From Acanthosoma haemorrhoidale (lineage: Eukaryota > Arthropoda > Insecta > Hemiptera > Acanthosomatidae): a DNA stretch of 64,000 nt. Position 1 is the first letter of the stretch. Each line of letters starts with the position of its first letter. Of the stretch, positions 36,303 through 47,760 are shown piece after piece. The stretch is from the NCBI GenBank assembly GCA_930367205.1, contig OV884015.1:106890509-106954508 (forward strand). Direction: 5' to 3'. The notes under the pieces are model-generated. The model worked only from the letters and a program-made list of their open reading frames with translations. It ran no database searches and was not told the DNA's origin. A program made the translations under genes and the position numbers.

Positions 36303-36720
36303 CTTTATTATGATAAAATTACAATCTGCCTCATTGGGCAATAAGTAATTGTAATAAATGTTTTCATACAGTATTTACAAACAGCCCAGAGACCTCCGGA
36401 ATCCACATGGTTGTCACCTCCCTCGCATGCTAAAGAGGAAGAGGAGTCTTGGGAAGTCCCTCACGCTACTTCGTCAGCCGAGTCACCGGATACGAGCCAG
36501 CGGAGGCTGACGAAGACCGCGAGAGCCACATACGCTCAGGACATGATTGGAGAAACTGGCCATTGCCAGGACTCCCACTGTCACGCATTTATAGCAGGTC
36601 AAGGGCCAATGCCGTTTTAGTCTCCGAGGAGAATTATAGGGATGAGTGCTAGGGGATTAGGGTGGTTGGATAGGTTACTATGGAATTTCATGAACTTGGA
36701 AGGGATGAGTTCGAGAATGT
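36303..36720 (-). mobile_element. J1 retrotransposon, 3' end fragment
   Basis: It runs from CTTTATTATGATAAAATTAC through the complete 3' UTR into the last RT codons (the complement of LELIPSKFMKFH near 36680-36720). Confidence 0.85.
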
Positions 36721-37889
36721 ATATCACAATAATAAACACGTGAAATTAATCATGAGGCGCATACTTCAACAAAACATAGCACATTGCTACCAGGCTTAAG
36801 AACTGTTAGAAGTGAGCGATTCACCAATTTGACTATCTTTCCCTTCACTAATATTAATATTAATTAGAGTTAATTTGTTCATTATTTAGTCCTAATTAAC
36901 ATAACGTATCTCATTATAACACCTGGTTACATTTAAGAATTCCATGCCTCGTAATCCCTGGTTAATCCATCCCCGGATGATGAATTTTCCACTTTAGGAG
37001 TATGTTTCAATCTAACTTGACCTTACCAAGTATAATTTTTTCTCAACGATCTGATCTTAGTAGCTGCTAAACAATGATTAAAAAAAAAAAAAAAACCAAA
37101 GTCATTTAATAGATATGAGGTCCAATTTTTTTTCTCACAAAATCCATGGCATTATTATTCAACCATATGCTTTAGGGAGATTGGAAAGAGGGAAGTCTGC
37201 CGGAAGTATTTGAATCGCCTTAGAAGGTGCTAAATACCCAGAGGGCATCGTTATACCCAAATATACAAGAAGGTAAATCAAAAGCCTCTTTGACAACTAC
37301 CGACCGACCTTTATGTTTGTTAACGCTCTTCATGTATAGATACCATGGGATATCCAAACCAAAGGAGACAAGGAGAACTAAAATAGGAACCGGAAGAGGT
37401 TTTTAGACCACATAGGCATAATCACGACCACAAATTCTCTCAAGACGAAGATAGAAAATGCTTGGCATATAGGAAAAGAAAGTGTGCTTACCTCGATCGA
37501 ATATGATATAATTTGCTTAGTAAATATTATAAACATTGGCAATCTTTTGTAAAATATATTTCCAGCAAGGGTAAAAAAAAATTAAAATGACTTTTAAAAA
37601 ACAGAGCAGTCTACTACAAATTTATTGGGATTTTAAAAAAGCCAAGAGGCTTGGACCTGCCCTATAGACGTTGGCCTGTATACCTAGACCCTTTATTTAA
37701 AAAAAAATACCTTTCAACGCTTTTTATGAGGTAGCATTTATTTTGAAAACCTCTAGGGTATCAAGTAAAATATTCTTGCATTATGCTATCCCTCTAAACA
37801 TAAAATAAAATATTGCGAATAAACTTTTTATGTCAGATGAGTTAATCCCTAATTAAACCCAAACTATTATTTACGAAAAAATATACATT
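36721..37889. other. Mostly unassigned; weak RT remnant at ~37170-37330
   Basis: Around 37285-37315 one frame gives DNYRPT, like the DNYRPISL motif before the RT palm, with a VCRKYLNR stretch upstream. Frames are broken and the call is weak. The rest is AT-rich. Confidence 0.3.
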
Positions 37890-38832
37890 ATTATTATTAT
37901 TATTATTTGTTCCGGCATTTGTGCACCGCGGCCTCACTGAGACCTATTGTGCGCCGTCCATGTCCCTGTCCTATATATGTGACAGGCCCACGGCCTTTGC
38001 AAATCTGAGGATACTGAATGGATCGATCAGTTCACATAGTTTGGGGTCTACAATGCGATCACTACCAAAGTGAAGGTATCGCCTTCTAGCTAAGTTATCA
38101 CAGTCACATATTATATGACGTGCCGTTTCTCCCTCTTTCTTGCAGAATCTGCAGATTGGTGATCCCACTATCCCCAAATTAAAGAGGTGTTTATTTAACC
38201 GACAGTGACCTGTATAGAGTCCTGTCACACTTTTGAGTGTCCACCTGTCCATTGATAGAAGTGCTGAGCTTCTTCTCTTACAGGGTCCATCAAGAAACAG
38301 TTTCGAGTGTTCCTGTTTCTTAGTTTCTCTCCAAGAAAGTCTTGCCTTGTCCTCTAAAGCTAATTTTATACGCCTTTTAGCGTAGCTGAGGCTGATACCA
38401 CATATGGGTTCAGGTGCAAGAGGTGTCTGTTCTGAGCCCACCCTTGCAAGGCCATCTGCCTTCTCATTGCCTGTGATGCCTGTGTGTCCTGGCACCCAGT
38501 CGATTCTAACCTTATTGGCTAGCGAGAGTGTGTTTAAGTTGTTTTTACACTCCTCAACCAAATAAGATCTGGTCGTATAGCTTCTCAGGGCGCCAATGGC
38601 TGCCTGGCTATCCGTGAAAATTGTGATCAGTCTGTTTCTTACACCCTCCCCAATTAAGGTTTGGGTACAGACATTGATCGCCATCACTTCGGCCTGAAAG
38701 ACCGAGGTGTGTCTACCTAAAGGAATAGAAATCCCAGATTCTGGTTTATCTTTCCTCCATATGCCGGCCCCTGATCCGTTTTCTGTTAGTGAGCCGTCTG
38801 TGTAGCAATTAATCCCATTACACAGTTTATGT
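37890..38832 (-). mobile_element. I-type non-LTR retrotransposon, RNase H and C-terminus with (TAA)n tail
   Basis: A continuous minus-strand frame enters at about 38832 and ends at a stop at 37971. It opens with LCNGINCYTDGSL and has QAEVMA, FTDSQAA and HTGITGNEKADGLA. These give the four acidic catalytic residues (D, E, D, D) of RNase H. Farther on comes CRFCKKEGETARHIICDC, a zinc-knuckle-like CX2C...HX4C end. RNase H of this kind occurs in the I, LOA and related clades and degrades the RNA strand of the cDNA hybrid. Downstream of the stop a (TAA)n run (37891-37909, read on the minus strand) resembles I-factor tails. It is 5'-truncated at 38832. The frame is intact over about 285 codons, so the insertion is not ancient. 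Confidence 0.82.
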
Positions 38833-39292
38833 GTATATACATATACAATATATAAAAATATACATACTCAATGACAATGTAATGGAAAAAAAAATTGCTT
38901 TTTTCATTACTAATTGTGAAAGAAATTGTTTTACATGGGGCTGGTTTTATTTTTTTCAATCGTCAAATTGAATTACCAGGCAAAATAACATGCCTCAAAA
39001 AAAAAAAAAAAACACTGATGGAGTTGAAATTGAGAACACGCTGTTGATGACAATTTTAATTCCATTTTCATAATTAATGTTTGAAAAAAAAAAGTAATAA
39101 TAAAAATTGCCTTTGCTTATTCAGAACTTCAACATCTTTATAAAAGAAAAATACGTTTTTTTATATTATAAACTAACTATAATTAATTTTGGAACTTCCT
39201 CATTGTTTTTGTAGATGGCTATAATTTGGTTTACAATCGAAAAATCTTGTAGCTCTAGCTTCAACAAAGGCTAGTGGTATTATTAGTCATAT
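38833..39292. other. Unassigned AT-rich stretch
   Basis: It contains A runs (38998-39012) but no coding frame or repeat copy. Confidence 0.4.
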
Positions 39293-40440
39293 ACTTGCAG
39301 TTAGGACCTTGATGAGCATTGGTGCAAGCAATGGCGAGTTAAAGTTAATGAAGCAAAATGTTCCCACATAACCTTCACCCTTCGTCGCCAGTCTTGTCCA
39401 CTAGTTTATTTTAATTCTATTCCTCTCCCTGTATCCGGGTTATTATGGTGCTTAGGCTTCCATCTCGACAAACGACTGACCTGGAACCCACATACGAGAC
39501 TAAAAAGACAAGAACTAAACAGACGCTTTGGACAACTGTACAGACTACTTCAAAGGACATCCCATCTCTCAATAGAAAATAAACTACTAATCTACAAAGT
39601 TATACTTAAACCGATCTGGACATACGGAATAGAGCGATGGGGGACAGCAAAAAAGTCGAACATCAAGCGTATCCAATCCTTTCAATCATAAGTCCTGAGA
39701 ACAATAGTAAATGCCTCTTATTACGTCAGCAACAGAACACTTCATAACGATCTTAATATACCTTACACTCTCGAACTCATCCCTTCAAGTTTATAAAATT
39801 CCATAGTAACCTATCCAACCACCATAATCCCCTAGCACTCAACCCTATAATTCTCCTCGTAGACTAAAATGGCATTGGCCTCTTGACTTGCTATAAATGC
39901 GTGACAGTGGGAGTCCTCTCAGGGGGTAGACTCTCACTACCTTTCTGATTCCACCCGCCTCCTTTAGGCATTCCACACCCCTATATCCTTCTCATACATC
40001 CTTCAAATGGGGGACTCCCCTTAGTGAAAGGCACTAATTAGCCCAAAATAATTTTCCTTTATTTTTCCGACATCCTATTTTTATAAGTTTGAGAGCTAAG
40101 GAAAAAAAAAAAACAAAAAAAAAACAGTGGGAGTCCTGGCTGTGGCCAGTTTCTCCAATCATGTCCTGAGCGTATGTGGCTCTTATACTCTTCATCAGCC
40201 TCCGCTGGCTCGTATCTGGTGACGCGGCTGACGGAGGAGCGTGGGGGACTTCCCAAGACTCCGCTTCCTCTCTCGCATGCAAGGGGTTTGACAACCATAT
40301 GGATTTTGGAGGTCTCTGGACTGTATGAATAAGCGAGTGAATGAAAAAATATATTATGAATTACTTATTGCTCAATAAGGCAGATTGTAATTTTATCATA
40401 ATAAAGCTGTTTAATAATTTAAAAAAAAACTTGCAGTTAG
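39293..40440 (+). mobile_element. J1 retrotransposon with 12-bp target duplication, split by a J3 element
   Basis: ACTTGCAGTTAG occurs at 39293-39304 and 40429-40440, bounding a J1 copy of 39305-40428. The 5' truncation is at the LDEIEYWCNQW region. Readable pieces include WNPHTRLKRQELNRRFGQLY and PIWTYGIE, and the thumb region LRTIVNASYYV with small indels. The 3' UTR is interrupted by the J3 insertion at 39918-40124 and resumes at 40138, ending ATAATAAAG plus an A-rich tail. Confidence 0.88.
39904..40137 (+). mobile_element. J3 element nested in J1, with 13-14-bp target duplication
   Basis: The insert (39918-40124) ends GAGAGCTAAGG and then a poly(A) tail broken by a C. The flanks are CAGTGGGAGTCCT at 39905-39917 and 40125-40137, extended by one A. 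Its body is the reverse complement of 46517-46708, for example CATACATCCTTCAAAT and GTGAAAGGCACTAAT. It is a 5'-truncated, poly(A)-tailed retroposon younger than its J1 host. Confidence 0.88.
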
Positions 40441-41412
40441 TTAGGTGTTGCAACTGATCTAGACAGCAAGACAAATTCGCGAAGTCACGGGTTTAAGTCC
40501 CGAGCATCCCAATAGATTTTTTTCTCTCGCTAACAATTAGCATTAATAGTGAGACCTCGGCTATGGAAAAAATTGAATGTAAAAGAATTAAAAATGGCAA
40601 CACTAGCGATCTTTGAATCGGCTGGCAGGTTTGATGAGGTTTCTATGAAGTAAATTAAAAACAAATTAGAAAAAATTACTTTGCTAACCATAACAGCTTG
40701 TAAATAACTAATACATATACGAGTATAACTATATATAACTATATATATAGACGAGGGCGGTAAAAAAGTTCCTACCTAACAAAGCTTTTATTTCATTAGC
40801 TTTTATTTATTTTATTATCATCTTCATGTTGAGGTCGGAATCTTTTCAGCCCACCTGTATAATATAGACAGGTCCTAAGACATTAAATGTGAACGAGGTG
40901 GTCAGCTGCGAGATAGCGAGAGGCTCCGATCTTGTTAAGACGTCGAGCAAACTTGATAAGCAGCTTATCGCTTATTTACTTGAGCCCCCTCTCCTCGCTC
41001 TTCGCCTCGTCGATGGCCGAAGGTTGCGACTTTCCTATCAGCCTAGGCTGTTTTTTAGTTTTTTTTTGTTTTTTTGACATCAACTACACTTTTTTAATGG
41101 TTTATTTTGAAGCTGAAAAACTAGAAATTTCAATTTTCTAAAAAGTAAGAAAGAATTGATACCCAGATGGTCCAACTGATGAAAGTTCACCCTTATTTTT
41201 AACCTTTAAACCTCGCACCAAAGAAAATAACCAACTTTTTTTGTTGTTTTTTTAAGTCGTATAATATTAATCATTACAGAAGAAAATAATAATGGATGTG
41301 TATACGTTTTATTTACTAAAGCGTCTTCCAAAAAAGACTTACAAACATTGACAGTTGATAGCGGCCATATTGTTGAAGCCGCACCTGTAAAATTGACTGT
41401 CATTTATTCAGT
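40441..41412. other. Mixed stretch with a MITE
   Basis: Apart from the MITE at 40753-40857 and a tRNA-like word at 40484-40502, the part at 40890-41050 is GC-richer. It has frames on both strands but no domain. Confidence 0.35.
40753..40857. mobile_element. MITE related to 3700-3787, opposite orientation
   Basis: The core ATTATCATCTTCATGTTGAG is the reverse complement of the core at 3722-3745. The ends AGGGCGGTAAAAAAGTTCC and TTTTCAGCCCACCT correspond to the diverged inverted repeats. Confidence 0.75.
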
Positions 41413-42145
41413 TTGTTTTGCCAAATTACCATGGATGTATATAGCGTTCAACAACACGCGCAAATAATAAAATTGTTTTATCAATGTGGGTGTTCTGTTC
41501 GGGCAACGTTCCGCGGCCGCCATAACCGTCCTACCGAGAGGACTATTCGCAGTGTGGTGGACAAATTTGAGTCCACTAATTCAGTAAACAATCAAACAGC
41601 TCCCGTACGTCAACGAAACGCAAGATCTGCCGAAAACATCGCCGCTGTCCGTGAGAGTGTGCAGGAGAATCCGAGGCAGTCAATTTCGCGTCGCTCACAA
41701 GAACTCGGTATTTCGCAGTCCACTACTTCGCGTCCTGACTTGGACCTGGACCCGTACAAGATTCAGCTGTCCAAGGAGCTGGTAAACGAATAGACAACGA
41801 CGTGTGTTCGCTAAATGGGTGAAATCGTGCGATTTGACCCCGTTAGACTTTTTCTTGTGGGTTTTTCTTAAGTCGCAGGTCTATGTAAATAAGCCACAAA
41901 TCACAGCGGTCTTCAAAGCCAACATAACACATGCCATCGGGCGAATTCAGCCTGATTTATGCGCCAGTCATGGAAAATTGGACATTTCGGATGCGTGCCA
42001 CCCAGCGAAGCCACGGCGGGCATTTGCACGATGTTATATTCCATACATAATGGCATCGATAGGCCTTTCAAACGAATAAAAAAATTCGATATCTCACACA
42101 CACTTTGTTTTATTTAAATTTAAAGATAGAAAGCGCTTAATGAAA
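41413..42145 (+). mobile_element. DD41D-type mariner-like transposon (family 2), internally deleted
   Basis: From ATG 41431 the frame reads MDVYSVQQHAQIIKLFYQCG, a helix-turn-helix part with RPTERTIRSVVDKF, then VRESVQENPRQSISRRSQEL and LDPYKIQLSKEL. After 41790 a second frame gives VKSCDLTPLDFFLWVFLKSQ and VYVNKP, then the C-terminus. The block holding the first two catalytic Asp residues is deleted, leaving only the third (LTPLD). The right part through GCGCTTAATGAAAGACC matches 23494. The left terminus was not found. Confidence 0.82.
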
Positions 42146-42860
42146 GACCACCAAAACAATACTTTCCGCCAGGTTAATTGATATAATGTTTAAATGTAAA
42201 CAAAACTACTGCTACTAAAAACTATTAAGAAGTTGTACTCACAACTTTGAGTTAAAAGGCACGAAATTGACTGAATTGGTTTTTTTTTTTAAAGAAAAAC
42301 TGTCCAATTTTGCATTCCTGCGTGTTTTGTTTCTATATGACAAGTGCTTTAAATCACCTATAATGTCATTATGAGCACTTGATAATTGCAGTATAAGATG
42401 TCTGAAAGAAATAAAATTTTATTAAGTCGAAATTGTACAGTATTTATTTAATCGAAACACACAACCAGGAACCAAACCATAAGAAACTTATTTATTAAGA
42501 ATTTTTTGATAAACCATGTAATAAAAAACCATTATTGTTTAAAAATATGGATATTTGGTTGTTAGTTCTGAGGTATGAACATTGTTCAAACTCTTTATTA
42601 CAGCTGGGTAGTTGGAGCGGTTTAAAGCAATGGCAATTGATCCCAGTTATAAAAGAGGCCAGTACCAATATTTCTTAATCATACATTTTCAGATTGTGCG
42701 ATGAGACAATTAGCTAATAATTAGCTCTCTTTCCCATTGGCCTTAATTTAAAATAAATTTACTACAGTCACCTCAAATTATACCGATTGTACTTGCTGAT
42801 TCTCGAGTGGTCATATAACTTTAACTTAGTTTGCTTTCTCGATTAGTTCACACCATCGAA
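42146..42860. other. Unassigned AT-rich stretch
   Basis: No coding frame or repeat copy was recognised. Confidence 0.4.
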
Positions 42861-43205
42861 TCTCAAGGGCGAACATAAAATTGGTATTCCCAGCATTGAA
42901 GTGTTTAAACCATGTTTCGATGCAGTGCCCGTGCACATTTCTTCGCACTCAATACGTTTTTTTCCCCAGCACTGCTTGAAAATACTGCGAAGCACGTTTT
43001 TTTTCATTGGACATTCTCATATAAATATTACTACCCGGATCTTGCCCCGACAGACTACGTTTCCTGTTTCTTACAAAACTTTTTGAATGGAAAAAAATTT
43101 CAATTCTGAAGAGCAAATCAGGCAGGCTGTAGAAAACTTCTTCCAGTCCAAACCAACCACATTTTACAAGGAATGAAATCGAGGAAAAGAACCCAGTGGC
43201 CCTGC
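42861..43205 (+). mobile_element. Mariner transposase C-terminal fragment
   Basis: Broken frames give a CSARAHFFAL stretch corresponding to HDNARAH, then YYYPDLAPTDYVSCFLQNFL and NGKKFQF (third catalytic Asp region). They end with AVENFFQSKPTTFYKE (43123-43175). Several frameshifts and stops are present. It is 0.3 kb from the mini-mariner at 43471 but belongs to its own copy. Confidence 0.72.
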
Positions 43206-43470
43206 CTGGTATCGATACTGATAAAGGAAACCTAATATATGATACATGCCTTACGATCAGAACAATATTCAATTTGAGCATATACAAATAGATTAGTGTT
43301 ACAGAAAGGAAAATATTTTCAAATCGCGGGTCCGGTACGATCCAGTAAAGTAGCAAAAATATAAGTTTTTCCAGTAAAAAAAAAAAAATGTTTCGATTGA
43401 ACACAAGGTTTAGCGCATTGGCTTTTGGTGCGTGGCTTGGTCGGATCTGGTCCGGTTTTGTCTATTTTTA

Positions 43471-44072
43471 TCAGGTCGAGTCATAAGTAACTTCCGGTGC
43501 AGCTAAGTAGAATCTATTGTTCGTATCTACCCGCTATGAGTTACCATGACAACAAGTATTTGTTTTCACTATATAGACAAGGCTTCAGTTAGTCTTTTGT
43601 CAACTGTTTTCTGTGATACACGTTACGTTAAACTATTTTAACCTCTGAAATGGAGAGTCAAAAAGTACATATTCTTCATGTAATGCTTTGGGATTTTAAA
43701 CAAGGCAATAGTGCTAGGGCGACATTTGAAAAAATATCCAGTGTATATGGTGAAGGACTAATAACTGATCGGGCAGTTAGAAATTGGTTTATAAAATTCC
43801 GTTCTGGAGATACGACCTTAAAAGACGAACCGAGCGCGGGACGTCCTTCCGACTTTGATGACAACTTTTAAAGGCAATATTGGGGCAAAAGCCACGTCAA
43901 TCAACAAGAGGTATAGCACATTTTACAAGGAAGGAATTGATAAACTGCCAGGAAGATGGGAGTTTATAGATAATAGTGGTGAATACATAGTAAATTAATA
44001 TAATTTTGTTATTTAATGAGAGAAAAATAAATGTCTGATAAAAAAGCTGAAGTTAGTTATGGCTCGCCCTGA
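43471..44072 (+). mobile_element. Internally deleted mariner with TA target site and both ends
   Basis: The inverted ends TCAGGTCGAGTCATAAGTAA (43471) and TTAGTTATGGCTCGCCCTGA (ending 44072) are flanked by TA on both sides (43469-43470, 44073-44074). From ATG 43650 the frame reads MESQKVHILHVMLWDFKQGN, a mariner helix-turn-helix part with GLITDRAVRNWFIKFRSGD and DEPSAGRPSDFDD. A frame change follows, then QKPRQSTRGIA. The tail from 43920 reads FYKEGIDKLPGRWEFIDNSG and EYIVN-stop, the usual mariner C-terminus. The whole catalytic core between them is deleted. Confidence 0.88.
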
Positions 44073-45505
44073 TATATAATAGTAAATCAAATATGGTTAT
44101 AGATAATATAATATAATAATATTATAAAATCTAGAATGTTTTCGTTCACAAGGACTTCTGTAACAAGCTTTATTCAGCATCTATTTGCCTCAGTATTCCT
44201 AGTTCGATCACTTCAACTGTGGTATGTGAACAGCTGTACGTTGAAGAGCTGGTTGGCATTTACCGGTCGACAGTTATGAGAGCAAGAGCAATTATCGCCA
44301 ACAACGGGTACTAATTTTGAACTGGTGAATATTTCCATAGGCCACTCGACACGGGCATACAGCAGTGACGTCCAGAGAGAAGAGAGGGCACGGATGAGAC
44401 AATGCGCATGACTCTCCGATGACAGCAATACAAATTGCCGACGATACACGAGAACAAAACAGCTGTTAATTTCCTGGTTGCCATGGTTTCGCGCGAATAG
44501 GTTTTCGGAGCTAAGTACAGGTCCCAAGTGGCCATTCACCATAAAAGCCTCTTCGCCCTCTAGTGCCCCTTTAATTCCCATCCTGTTCCCCGTAACTTTT
44601 TTTTTGCGGTCGACAAAATGCTTTTTAACCGTTTTAATTTTTGGATTGGATTTTTTTTTTTACGATTTCTTATGTAGTTTTATGAAATATTTGCATACAG
44701 GCATGCAGAAATATTTTTTTATTACTGAAGGTATCACAATAAGTTATAGTTATGAAATATATAAATTATGTTATGTAATTATGAAATAACTACCCTCAAT
44801 CGCGATTCGTAATTCCAACTATGCGTAAAATTTTACTCGTTCGAGAAATTCCAAGACTCGAACAGGTTTTCATTCTTTTGGGACTCAAAAATCTAAGTTT
44901 CTGTGAACATCGAAATCCAAACTCACCCATGTTTTTTTTTTTGTATTAACCCTCTAGCTAACTTGTCTGGGCCTCCCCTGGAAAAAATTTAAGAAATTTT
45001 TTATAGTAAGAGTCACTCGTAAAGAAAACAAATCAAAAATTCAAAGAAATAAAAAGAAGGAAAAATATGTTTAATTGCTATAATTATTTTCACGTTATGA
45101 TAGAGAACATAAAGGGATTTCAAAAAGTGAAAACAATTTTTGATAGACGAATTCCTTGGAACGATTATAGTCAACGGTTTTAGGACTATCAATTTAGATT
45201 GGTTCGAAATATCTATATACTTCACTTTAGAAAGGAAATCAGATTTATTTATTTTTTAAATATAAATAACATTAGCTTTTTTTTTTATTTAGATTATACT
45301 TTTTAGATAAGGTTTCATCATCACTTCCGATCTTCGTGGTCCATGGTCATATAGTTTGTATAGACTACTTACTATACATGGCGGTGCGTATTGCTCTCTC
45401 TACACAACAATGAGTTCTCAATCATATCAAGCAGCACATTCGTTTATAGAATACAATCAAAAATCTTTACTGTAATAAAATTGCGTCTTTAATAATAATA
45501 ATAAG
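44073..45505. other. Non-coding stretch with a GC-rich patch and a dispersed repeat
   Basis: The part at 44213-44590 is GC-rich and carries overlapping minus-strand frames without a domain; it could be a promoter or untranslated exon, unproven. A ~75-base word at 44631-44705 (TTTTAATTTTTGGATTGGAT to GGCATG) recurs at 48513-48586. The remainder is AT-rich. Confidence 0.4.
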
Positions 45506-45735
45506 TCTTTGCACTGCGCCACTCATCTCTATAATCCTCCTCGGAGACTGAAACGGCAGTGGCCTCATGACCTGCTATAATCGCGTGACAGTGGGAGTCC
45601 TGGCAATGGCCAGTTTCTCCAATCATGTCCTATTGTATGAATGAGCGAGTGAATGATGGTATGAATGAGATCATTTATCTGTATTATTATTGCCTTATAA
45701 AAGGCAGATTGTAATTATTGCACAATAAAGTTCTA
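45506..45735 (+). mobile_element. J1 3' UTR with internal deletion
   Basis: It starts at TTTGCACTGCGCCACTCAT and jumps at 45630 from CAATCATGTCCT straight to TGTATGAATGAGCGAG, so about 130 bases are missing. It ends GCACAATAAAG. Confidence 0.85.
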
Positions 45736-45751
45736 TTTTAAGTTTAAGTAA

Positions 45752-46262
45752 TAAAATTGCAATCTGTCTTATTCGGCAATAAGTAATAAGCAAAGTTCAA
45801 TGTTCTCAATCAATCCATGTTTGCAAGTCTTCATTCACTCGCTCATTCATACAGTATTTACAAACAGCCCAGAGACCTCCCAAATCCACATGGTTGTCAC
45901 CACCCTCGCATGCGAAAGTGGAAGCGGAGTCTAGGGAAGTCCCCCACGTTCCTCTGTCACCGGATGCGGACCAGTGGAGGCTGACCAAGAGCGCAAGAGC
46001 CACATACGCTCAGGACATGATTGGAGAAACTGGCCATTGCCAGGACTCCTACTGTTACGCATTTATAGCAGATCACGTGGCCACTGCCGCTTTAGTCTCC
46101 GAGGAGGATTAGAGGGATGTGCTGAGCCGTGTAATGACTGTGATAGATGGTTAGGTTGGTTGGAAAGGTTTCCCTGCAATTTCATGAACTTGGAAGGGAT
46201 GAGCTCAAGAATGTAGGGTATATTAATATCGTTATGAAGGGTTTTATTGCTGACGTAATAAC
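45752..46262 (-). mobile_element. J1 3' end fragment, tail-to-tail with the previous copy
   Basis: It runs from AATAAAATTGCAATCTGTC through the 3' UTR into the RT thumb. The minus-strand reading includes YYVSNKTLHNDINIPYILEL. Its 3' end is 16 bases from the 3' end of the plus-strand copy. Confidence 0.85.
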
Positions 46263-46516
46263 TGTTCTCTCGCAACATATTAACTCGCATTTGTTTGTAA
46301 AGCTCAGTAAAGGAACATATGGCATAAAAGGTCTCACATAGAATACTGAGAATTCACGATCTATGATATTATACGTAACAGTGCATGTGATTGAAAAAAC
46401 AGCTGTTCTAAAATCAAAAGGGTTATTCAAATTTTCTGTTGCTCATTAGCTGAACGTATTATTATCGCTGTATTACTATGGAAATAATTATGTTAATATA
46501 CTTTTATTACCAGCTC

Positions 46517-46708
46517 TGCTTTTTTTTTTCCATAGCTCTTAAACTCATAAAAAATAGGATGTGGGAAAAATAAAAGCAAAATTATTTTGGATTGATGGGT
46601 GCCTTTCACTAAGGGAAGTCCTATTTGAAGGATGTATGAGAAGGATATGGGGTGTGGGATGCCTAAAGGTGGTGGGTGGGTTCGGGAAGGTAGTGAGAGT
46701 CAACCTAT
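46517..46708 (-). mobile_element. J3 3' end fragment
   Basis: A T run (46521-46530), then CCATAGCTCTTAAACTCATA and the J3 body matching the reverse complement of 39918-40124. Its 5' end meets the poly(A) tail of the J2 copy. Confidence 0.75.
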
Positions 46709-46851
46709 GCTCCGTTTTTTTTTTGTTTTTTTTTCGTTTTTTTCTTCATAGCCCTTTTAAATTTACAGACAATTATATATAATTATAGATCCTCAGGTGA
46801 ATCTATTCACAAATTATTTTGTATTTCCTGTAGCATCACTACATTATATAC

Positions 46852-46909
<58 letters not shown>

Positions 46910-47760
46910 CCCGAAGCTCTCTAGGTCGAATTTAGGATGTAGGAAAAATATAAAATATTTGGGGTAAAAGGAACGTTGTACTAGGCGTACCTGCTTGAAG
47001 GTGGTGTGAGAGGAGTTAGGGATGTGGGAATCCTCGGTGGAGGTTGGTTAAGTCAGTACAGTAGTGAGAGTCTACCGGTGGCTGGGCCTAGAGTCTCTCT
47101 AGGCATGTGGTGTCGTCGTTGTTAGTCTGATGTCAGAGTAAGGGTGCCCCTTAGAGGCTTGTTGTCAGTGGGTCGGCGTCGTGATGTCTATCATCTTCTC
47201 TGCTCTACCCGATCTTGCGAGTTGCCATCCTACCGGTAGCGGTGGTGGTGTCATCTCTCGGAAGAGCGGGTTGAGAATTTAATAGAAATTATATAATCAA
47301 ATAAACAAGCATAATGATATACATTATACGTGACTAGACTAAACTGACTAATAAAGGTGATGGGGCTCACCTTTTTGATCAACCTTAAAACTAACTTACA
47401 TACTAATTCTTATCCTAATTTTTCCCCGACAGTCCGTTGCCATCGATGCGGGAGGGGTGGCGGAGTCATAGTGTTAAACACTGGGTTTGTCAGGTGCTGC
47501 AACGAGTCAAAAAACTTAATGTGTCTCTGGTGGATGAACTCACCCACCGACGGCACACCAAGCAACGGGTGCAGGTCAGCGTTCTTCAACCTCTCGAAAG
47601 AGGTATGTCGGACCACTTTTCGGATGAATCCATTCTGGAAGTGTTGGAGACTTTTAGCTGTATTGTCAGTCAAGTGGGTAAATAGCGGGGCACCGTACAG
47701 CAGAGCTGGCCGGAGGACACCTATGCTCTGCCATTCTTGGATAATATCACATTGAATAAC
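46709..47760 (-). mobile_element. J2 Jockey-like retrotransposon 3' end, split by J3
   Basis: The tail is an interrupted T run (46709-46745) followed by CATAGCCCTTTTAAATTTAC. The UTR is broken by a J3 insertion (46856-47279) and resumes with the hairpin AGGTGATGGGGCTCACCT (47356-47373). The minus-strand frame from about 47750 to 47410 reads QEWQSIGVLRPALLYGAPLF, then THLTDNTAKSLQHFQNG, HTSFERLKNADLHPLLGVPS and TPPPLPHRWQ near the stop. LRPALLYGAPLF is typical of the C-terminal RT region of Jockey elements. The frame is intact over about 115 codons. Confidence 0.82.
46856..47279 (-). mobile_element. J3 element nested in J2 3' UTR
   Basis: A run of more than 50 Ts (46856-46909) is the poly(A) tail. 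The body shares GGGCCTAGAGTCTCTCTAGG with the related word at 24437-24456. Its coding end reads EMTPPPLPVGWQLARSGRAE, like J3 at 24542. The J2 copy at 12300-12775 gives the uninterrupted sequence (ATATAATGTAG...CCTGTATATAATG region), so this is a true insertion. Confidence 0.85.

Noticed and set aside
40484..40502. tRNA gene
   Set aside because: Only a T-arm-like word is present; acceptor, D and anticodon arms could not be found.
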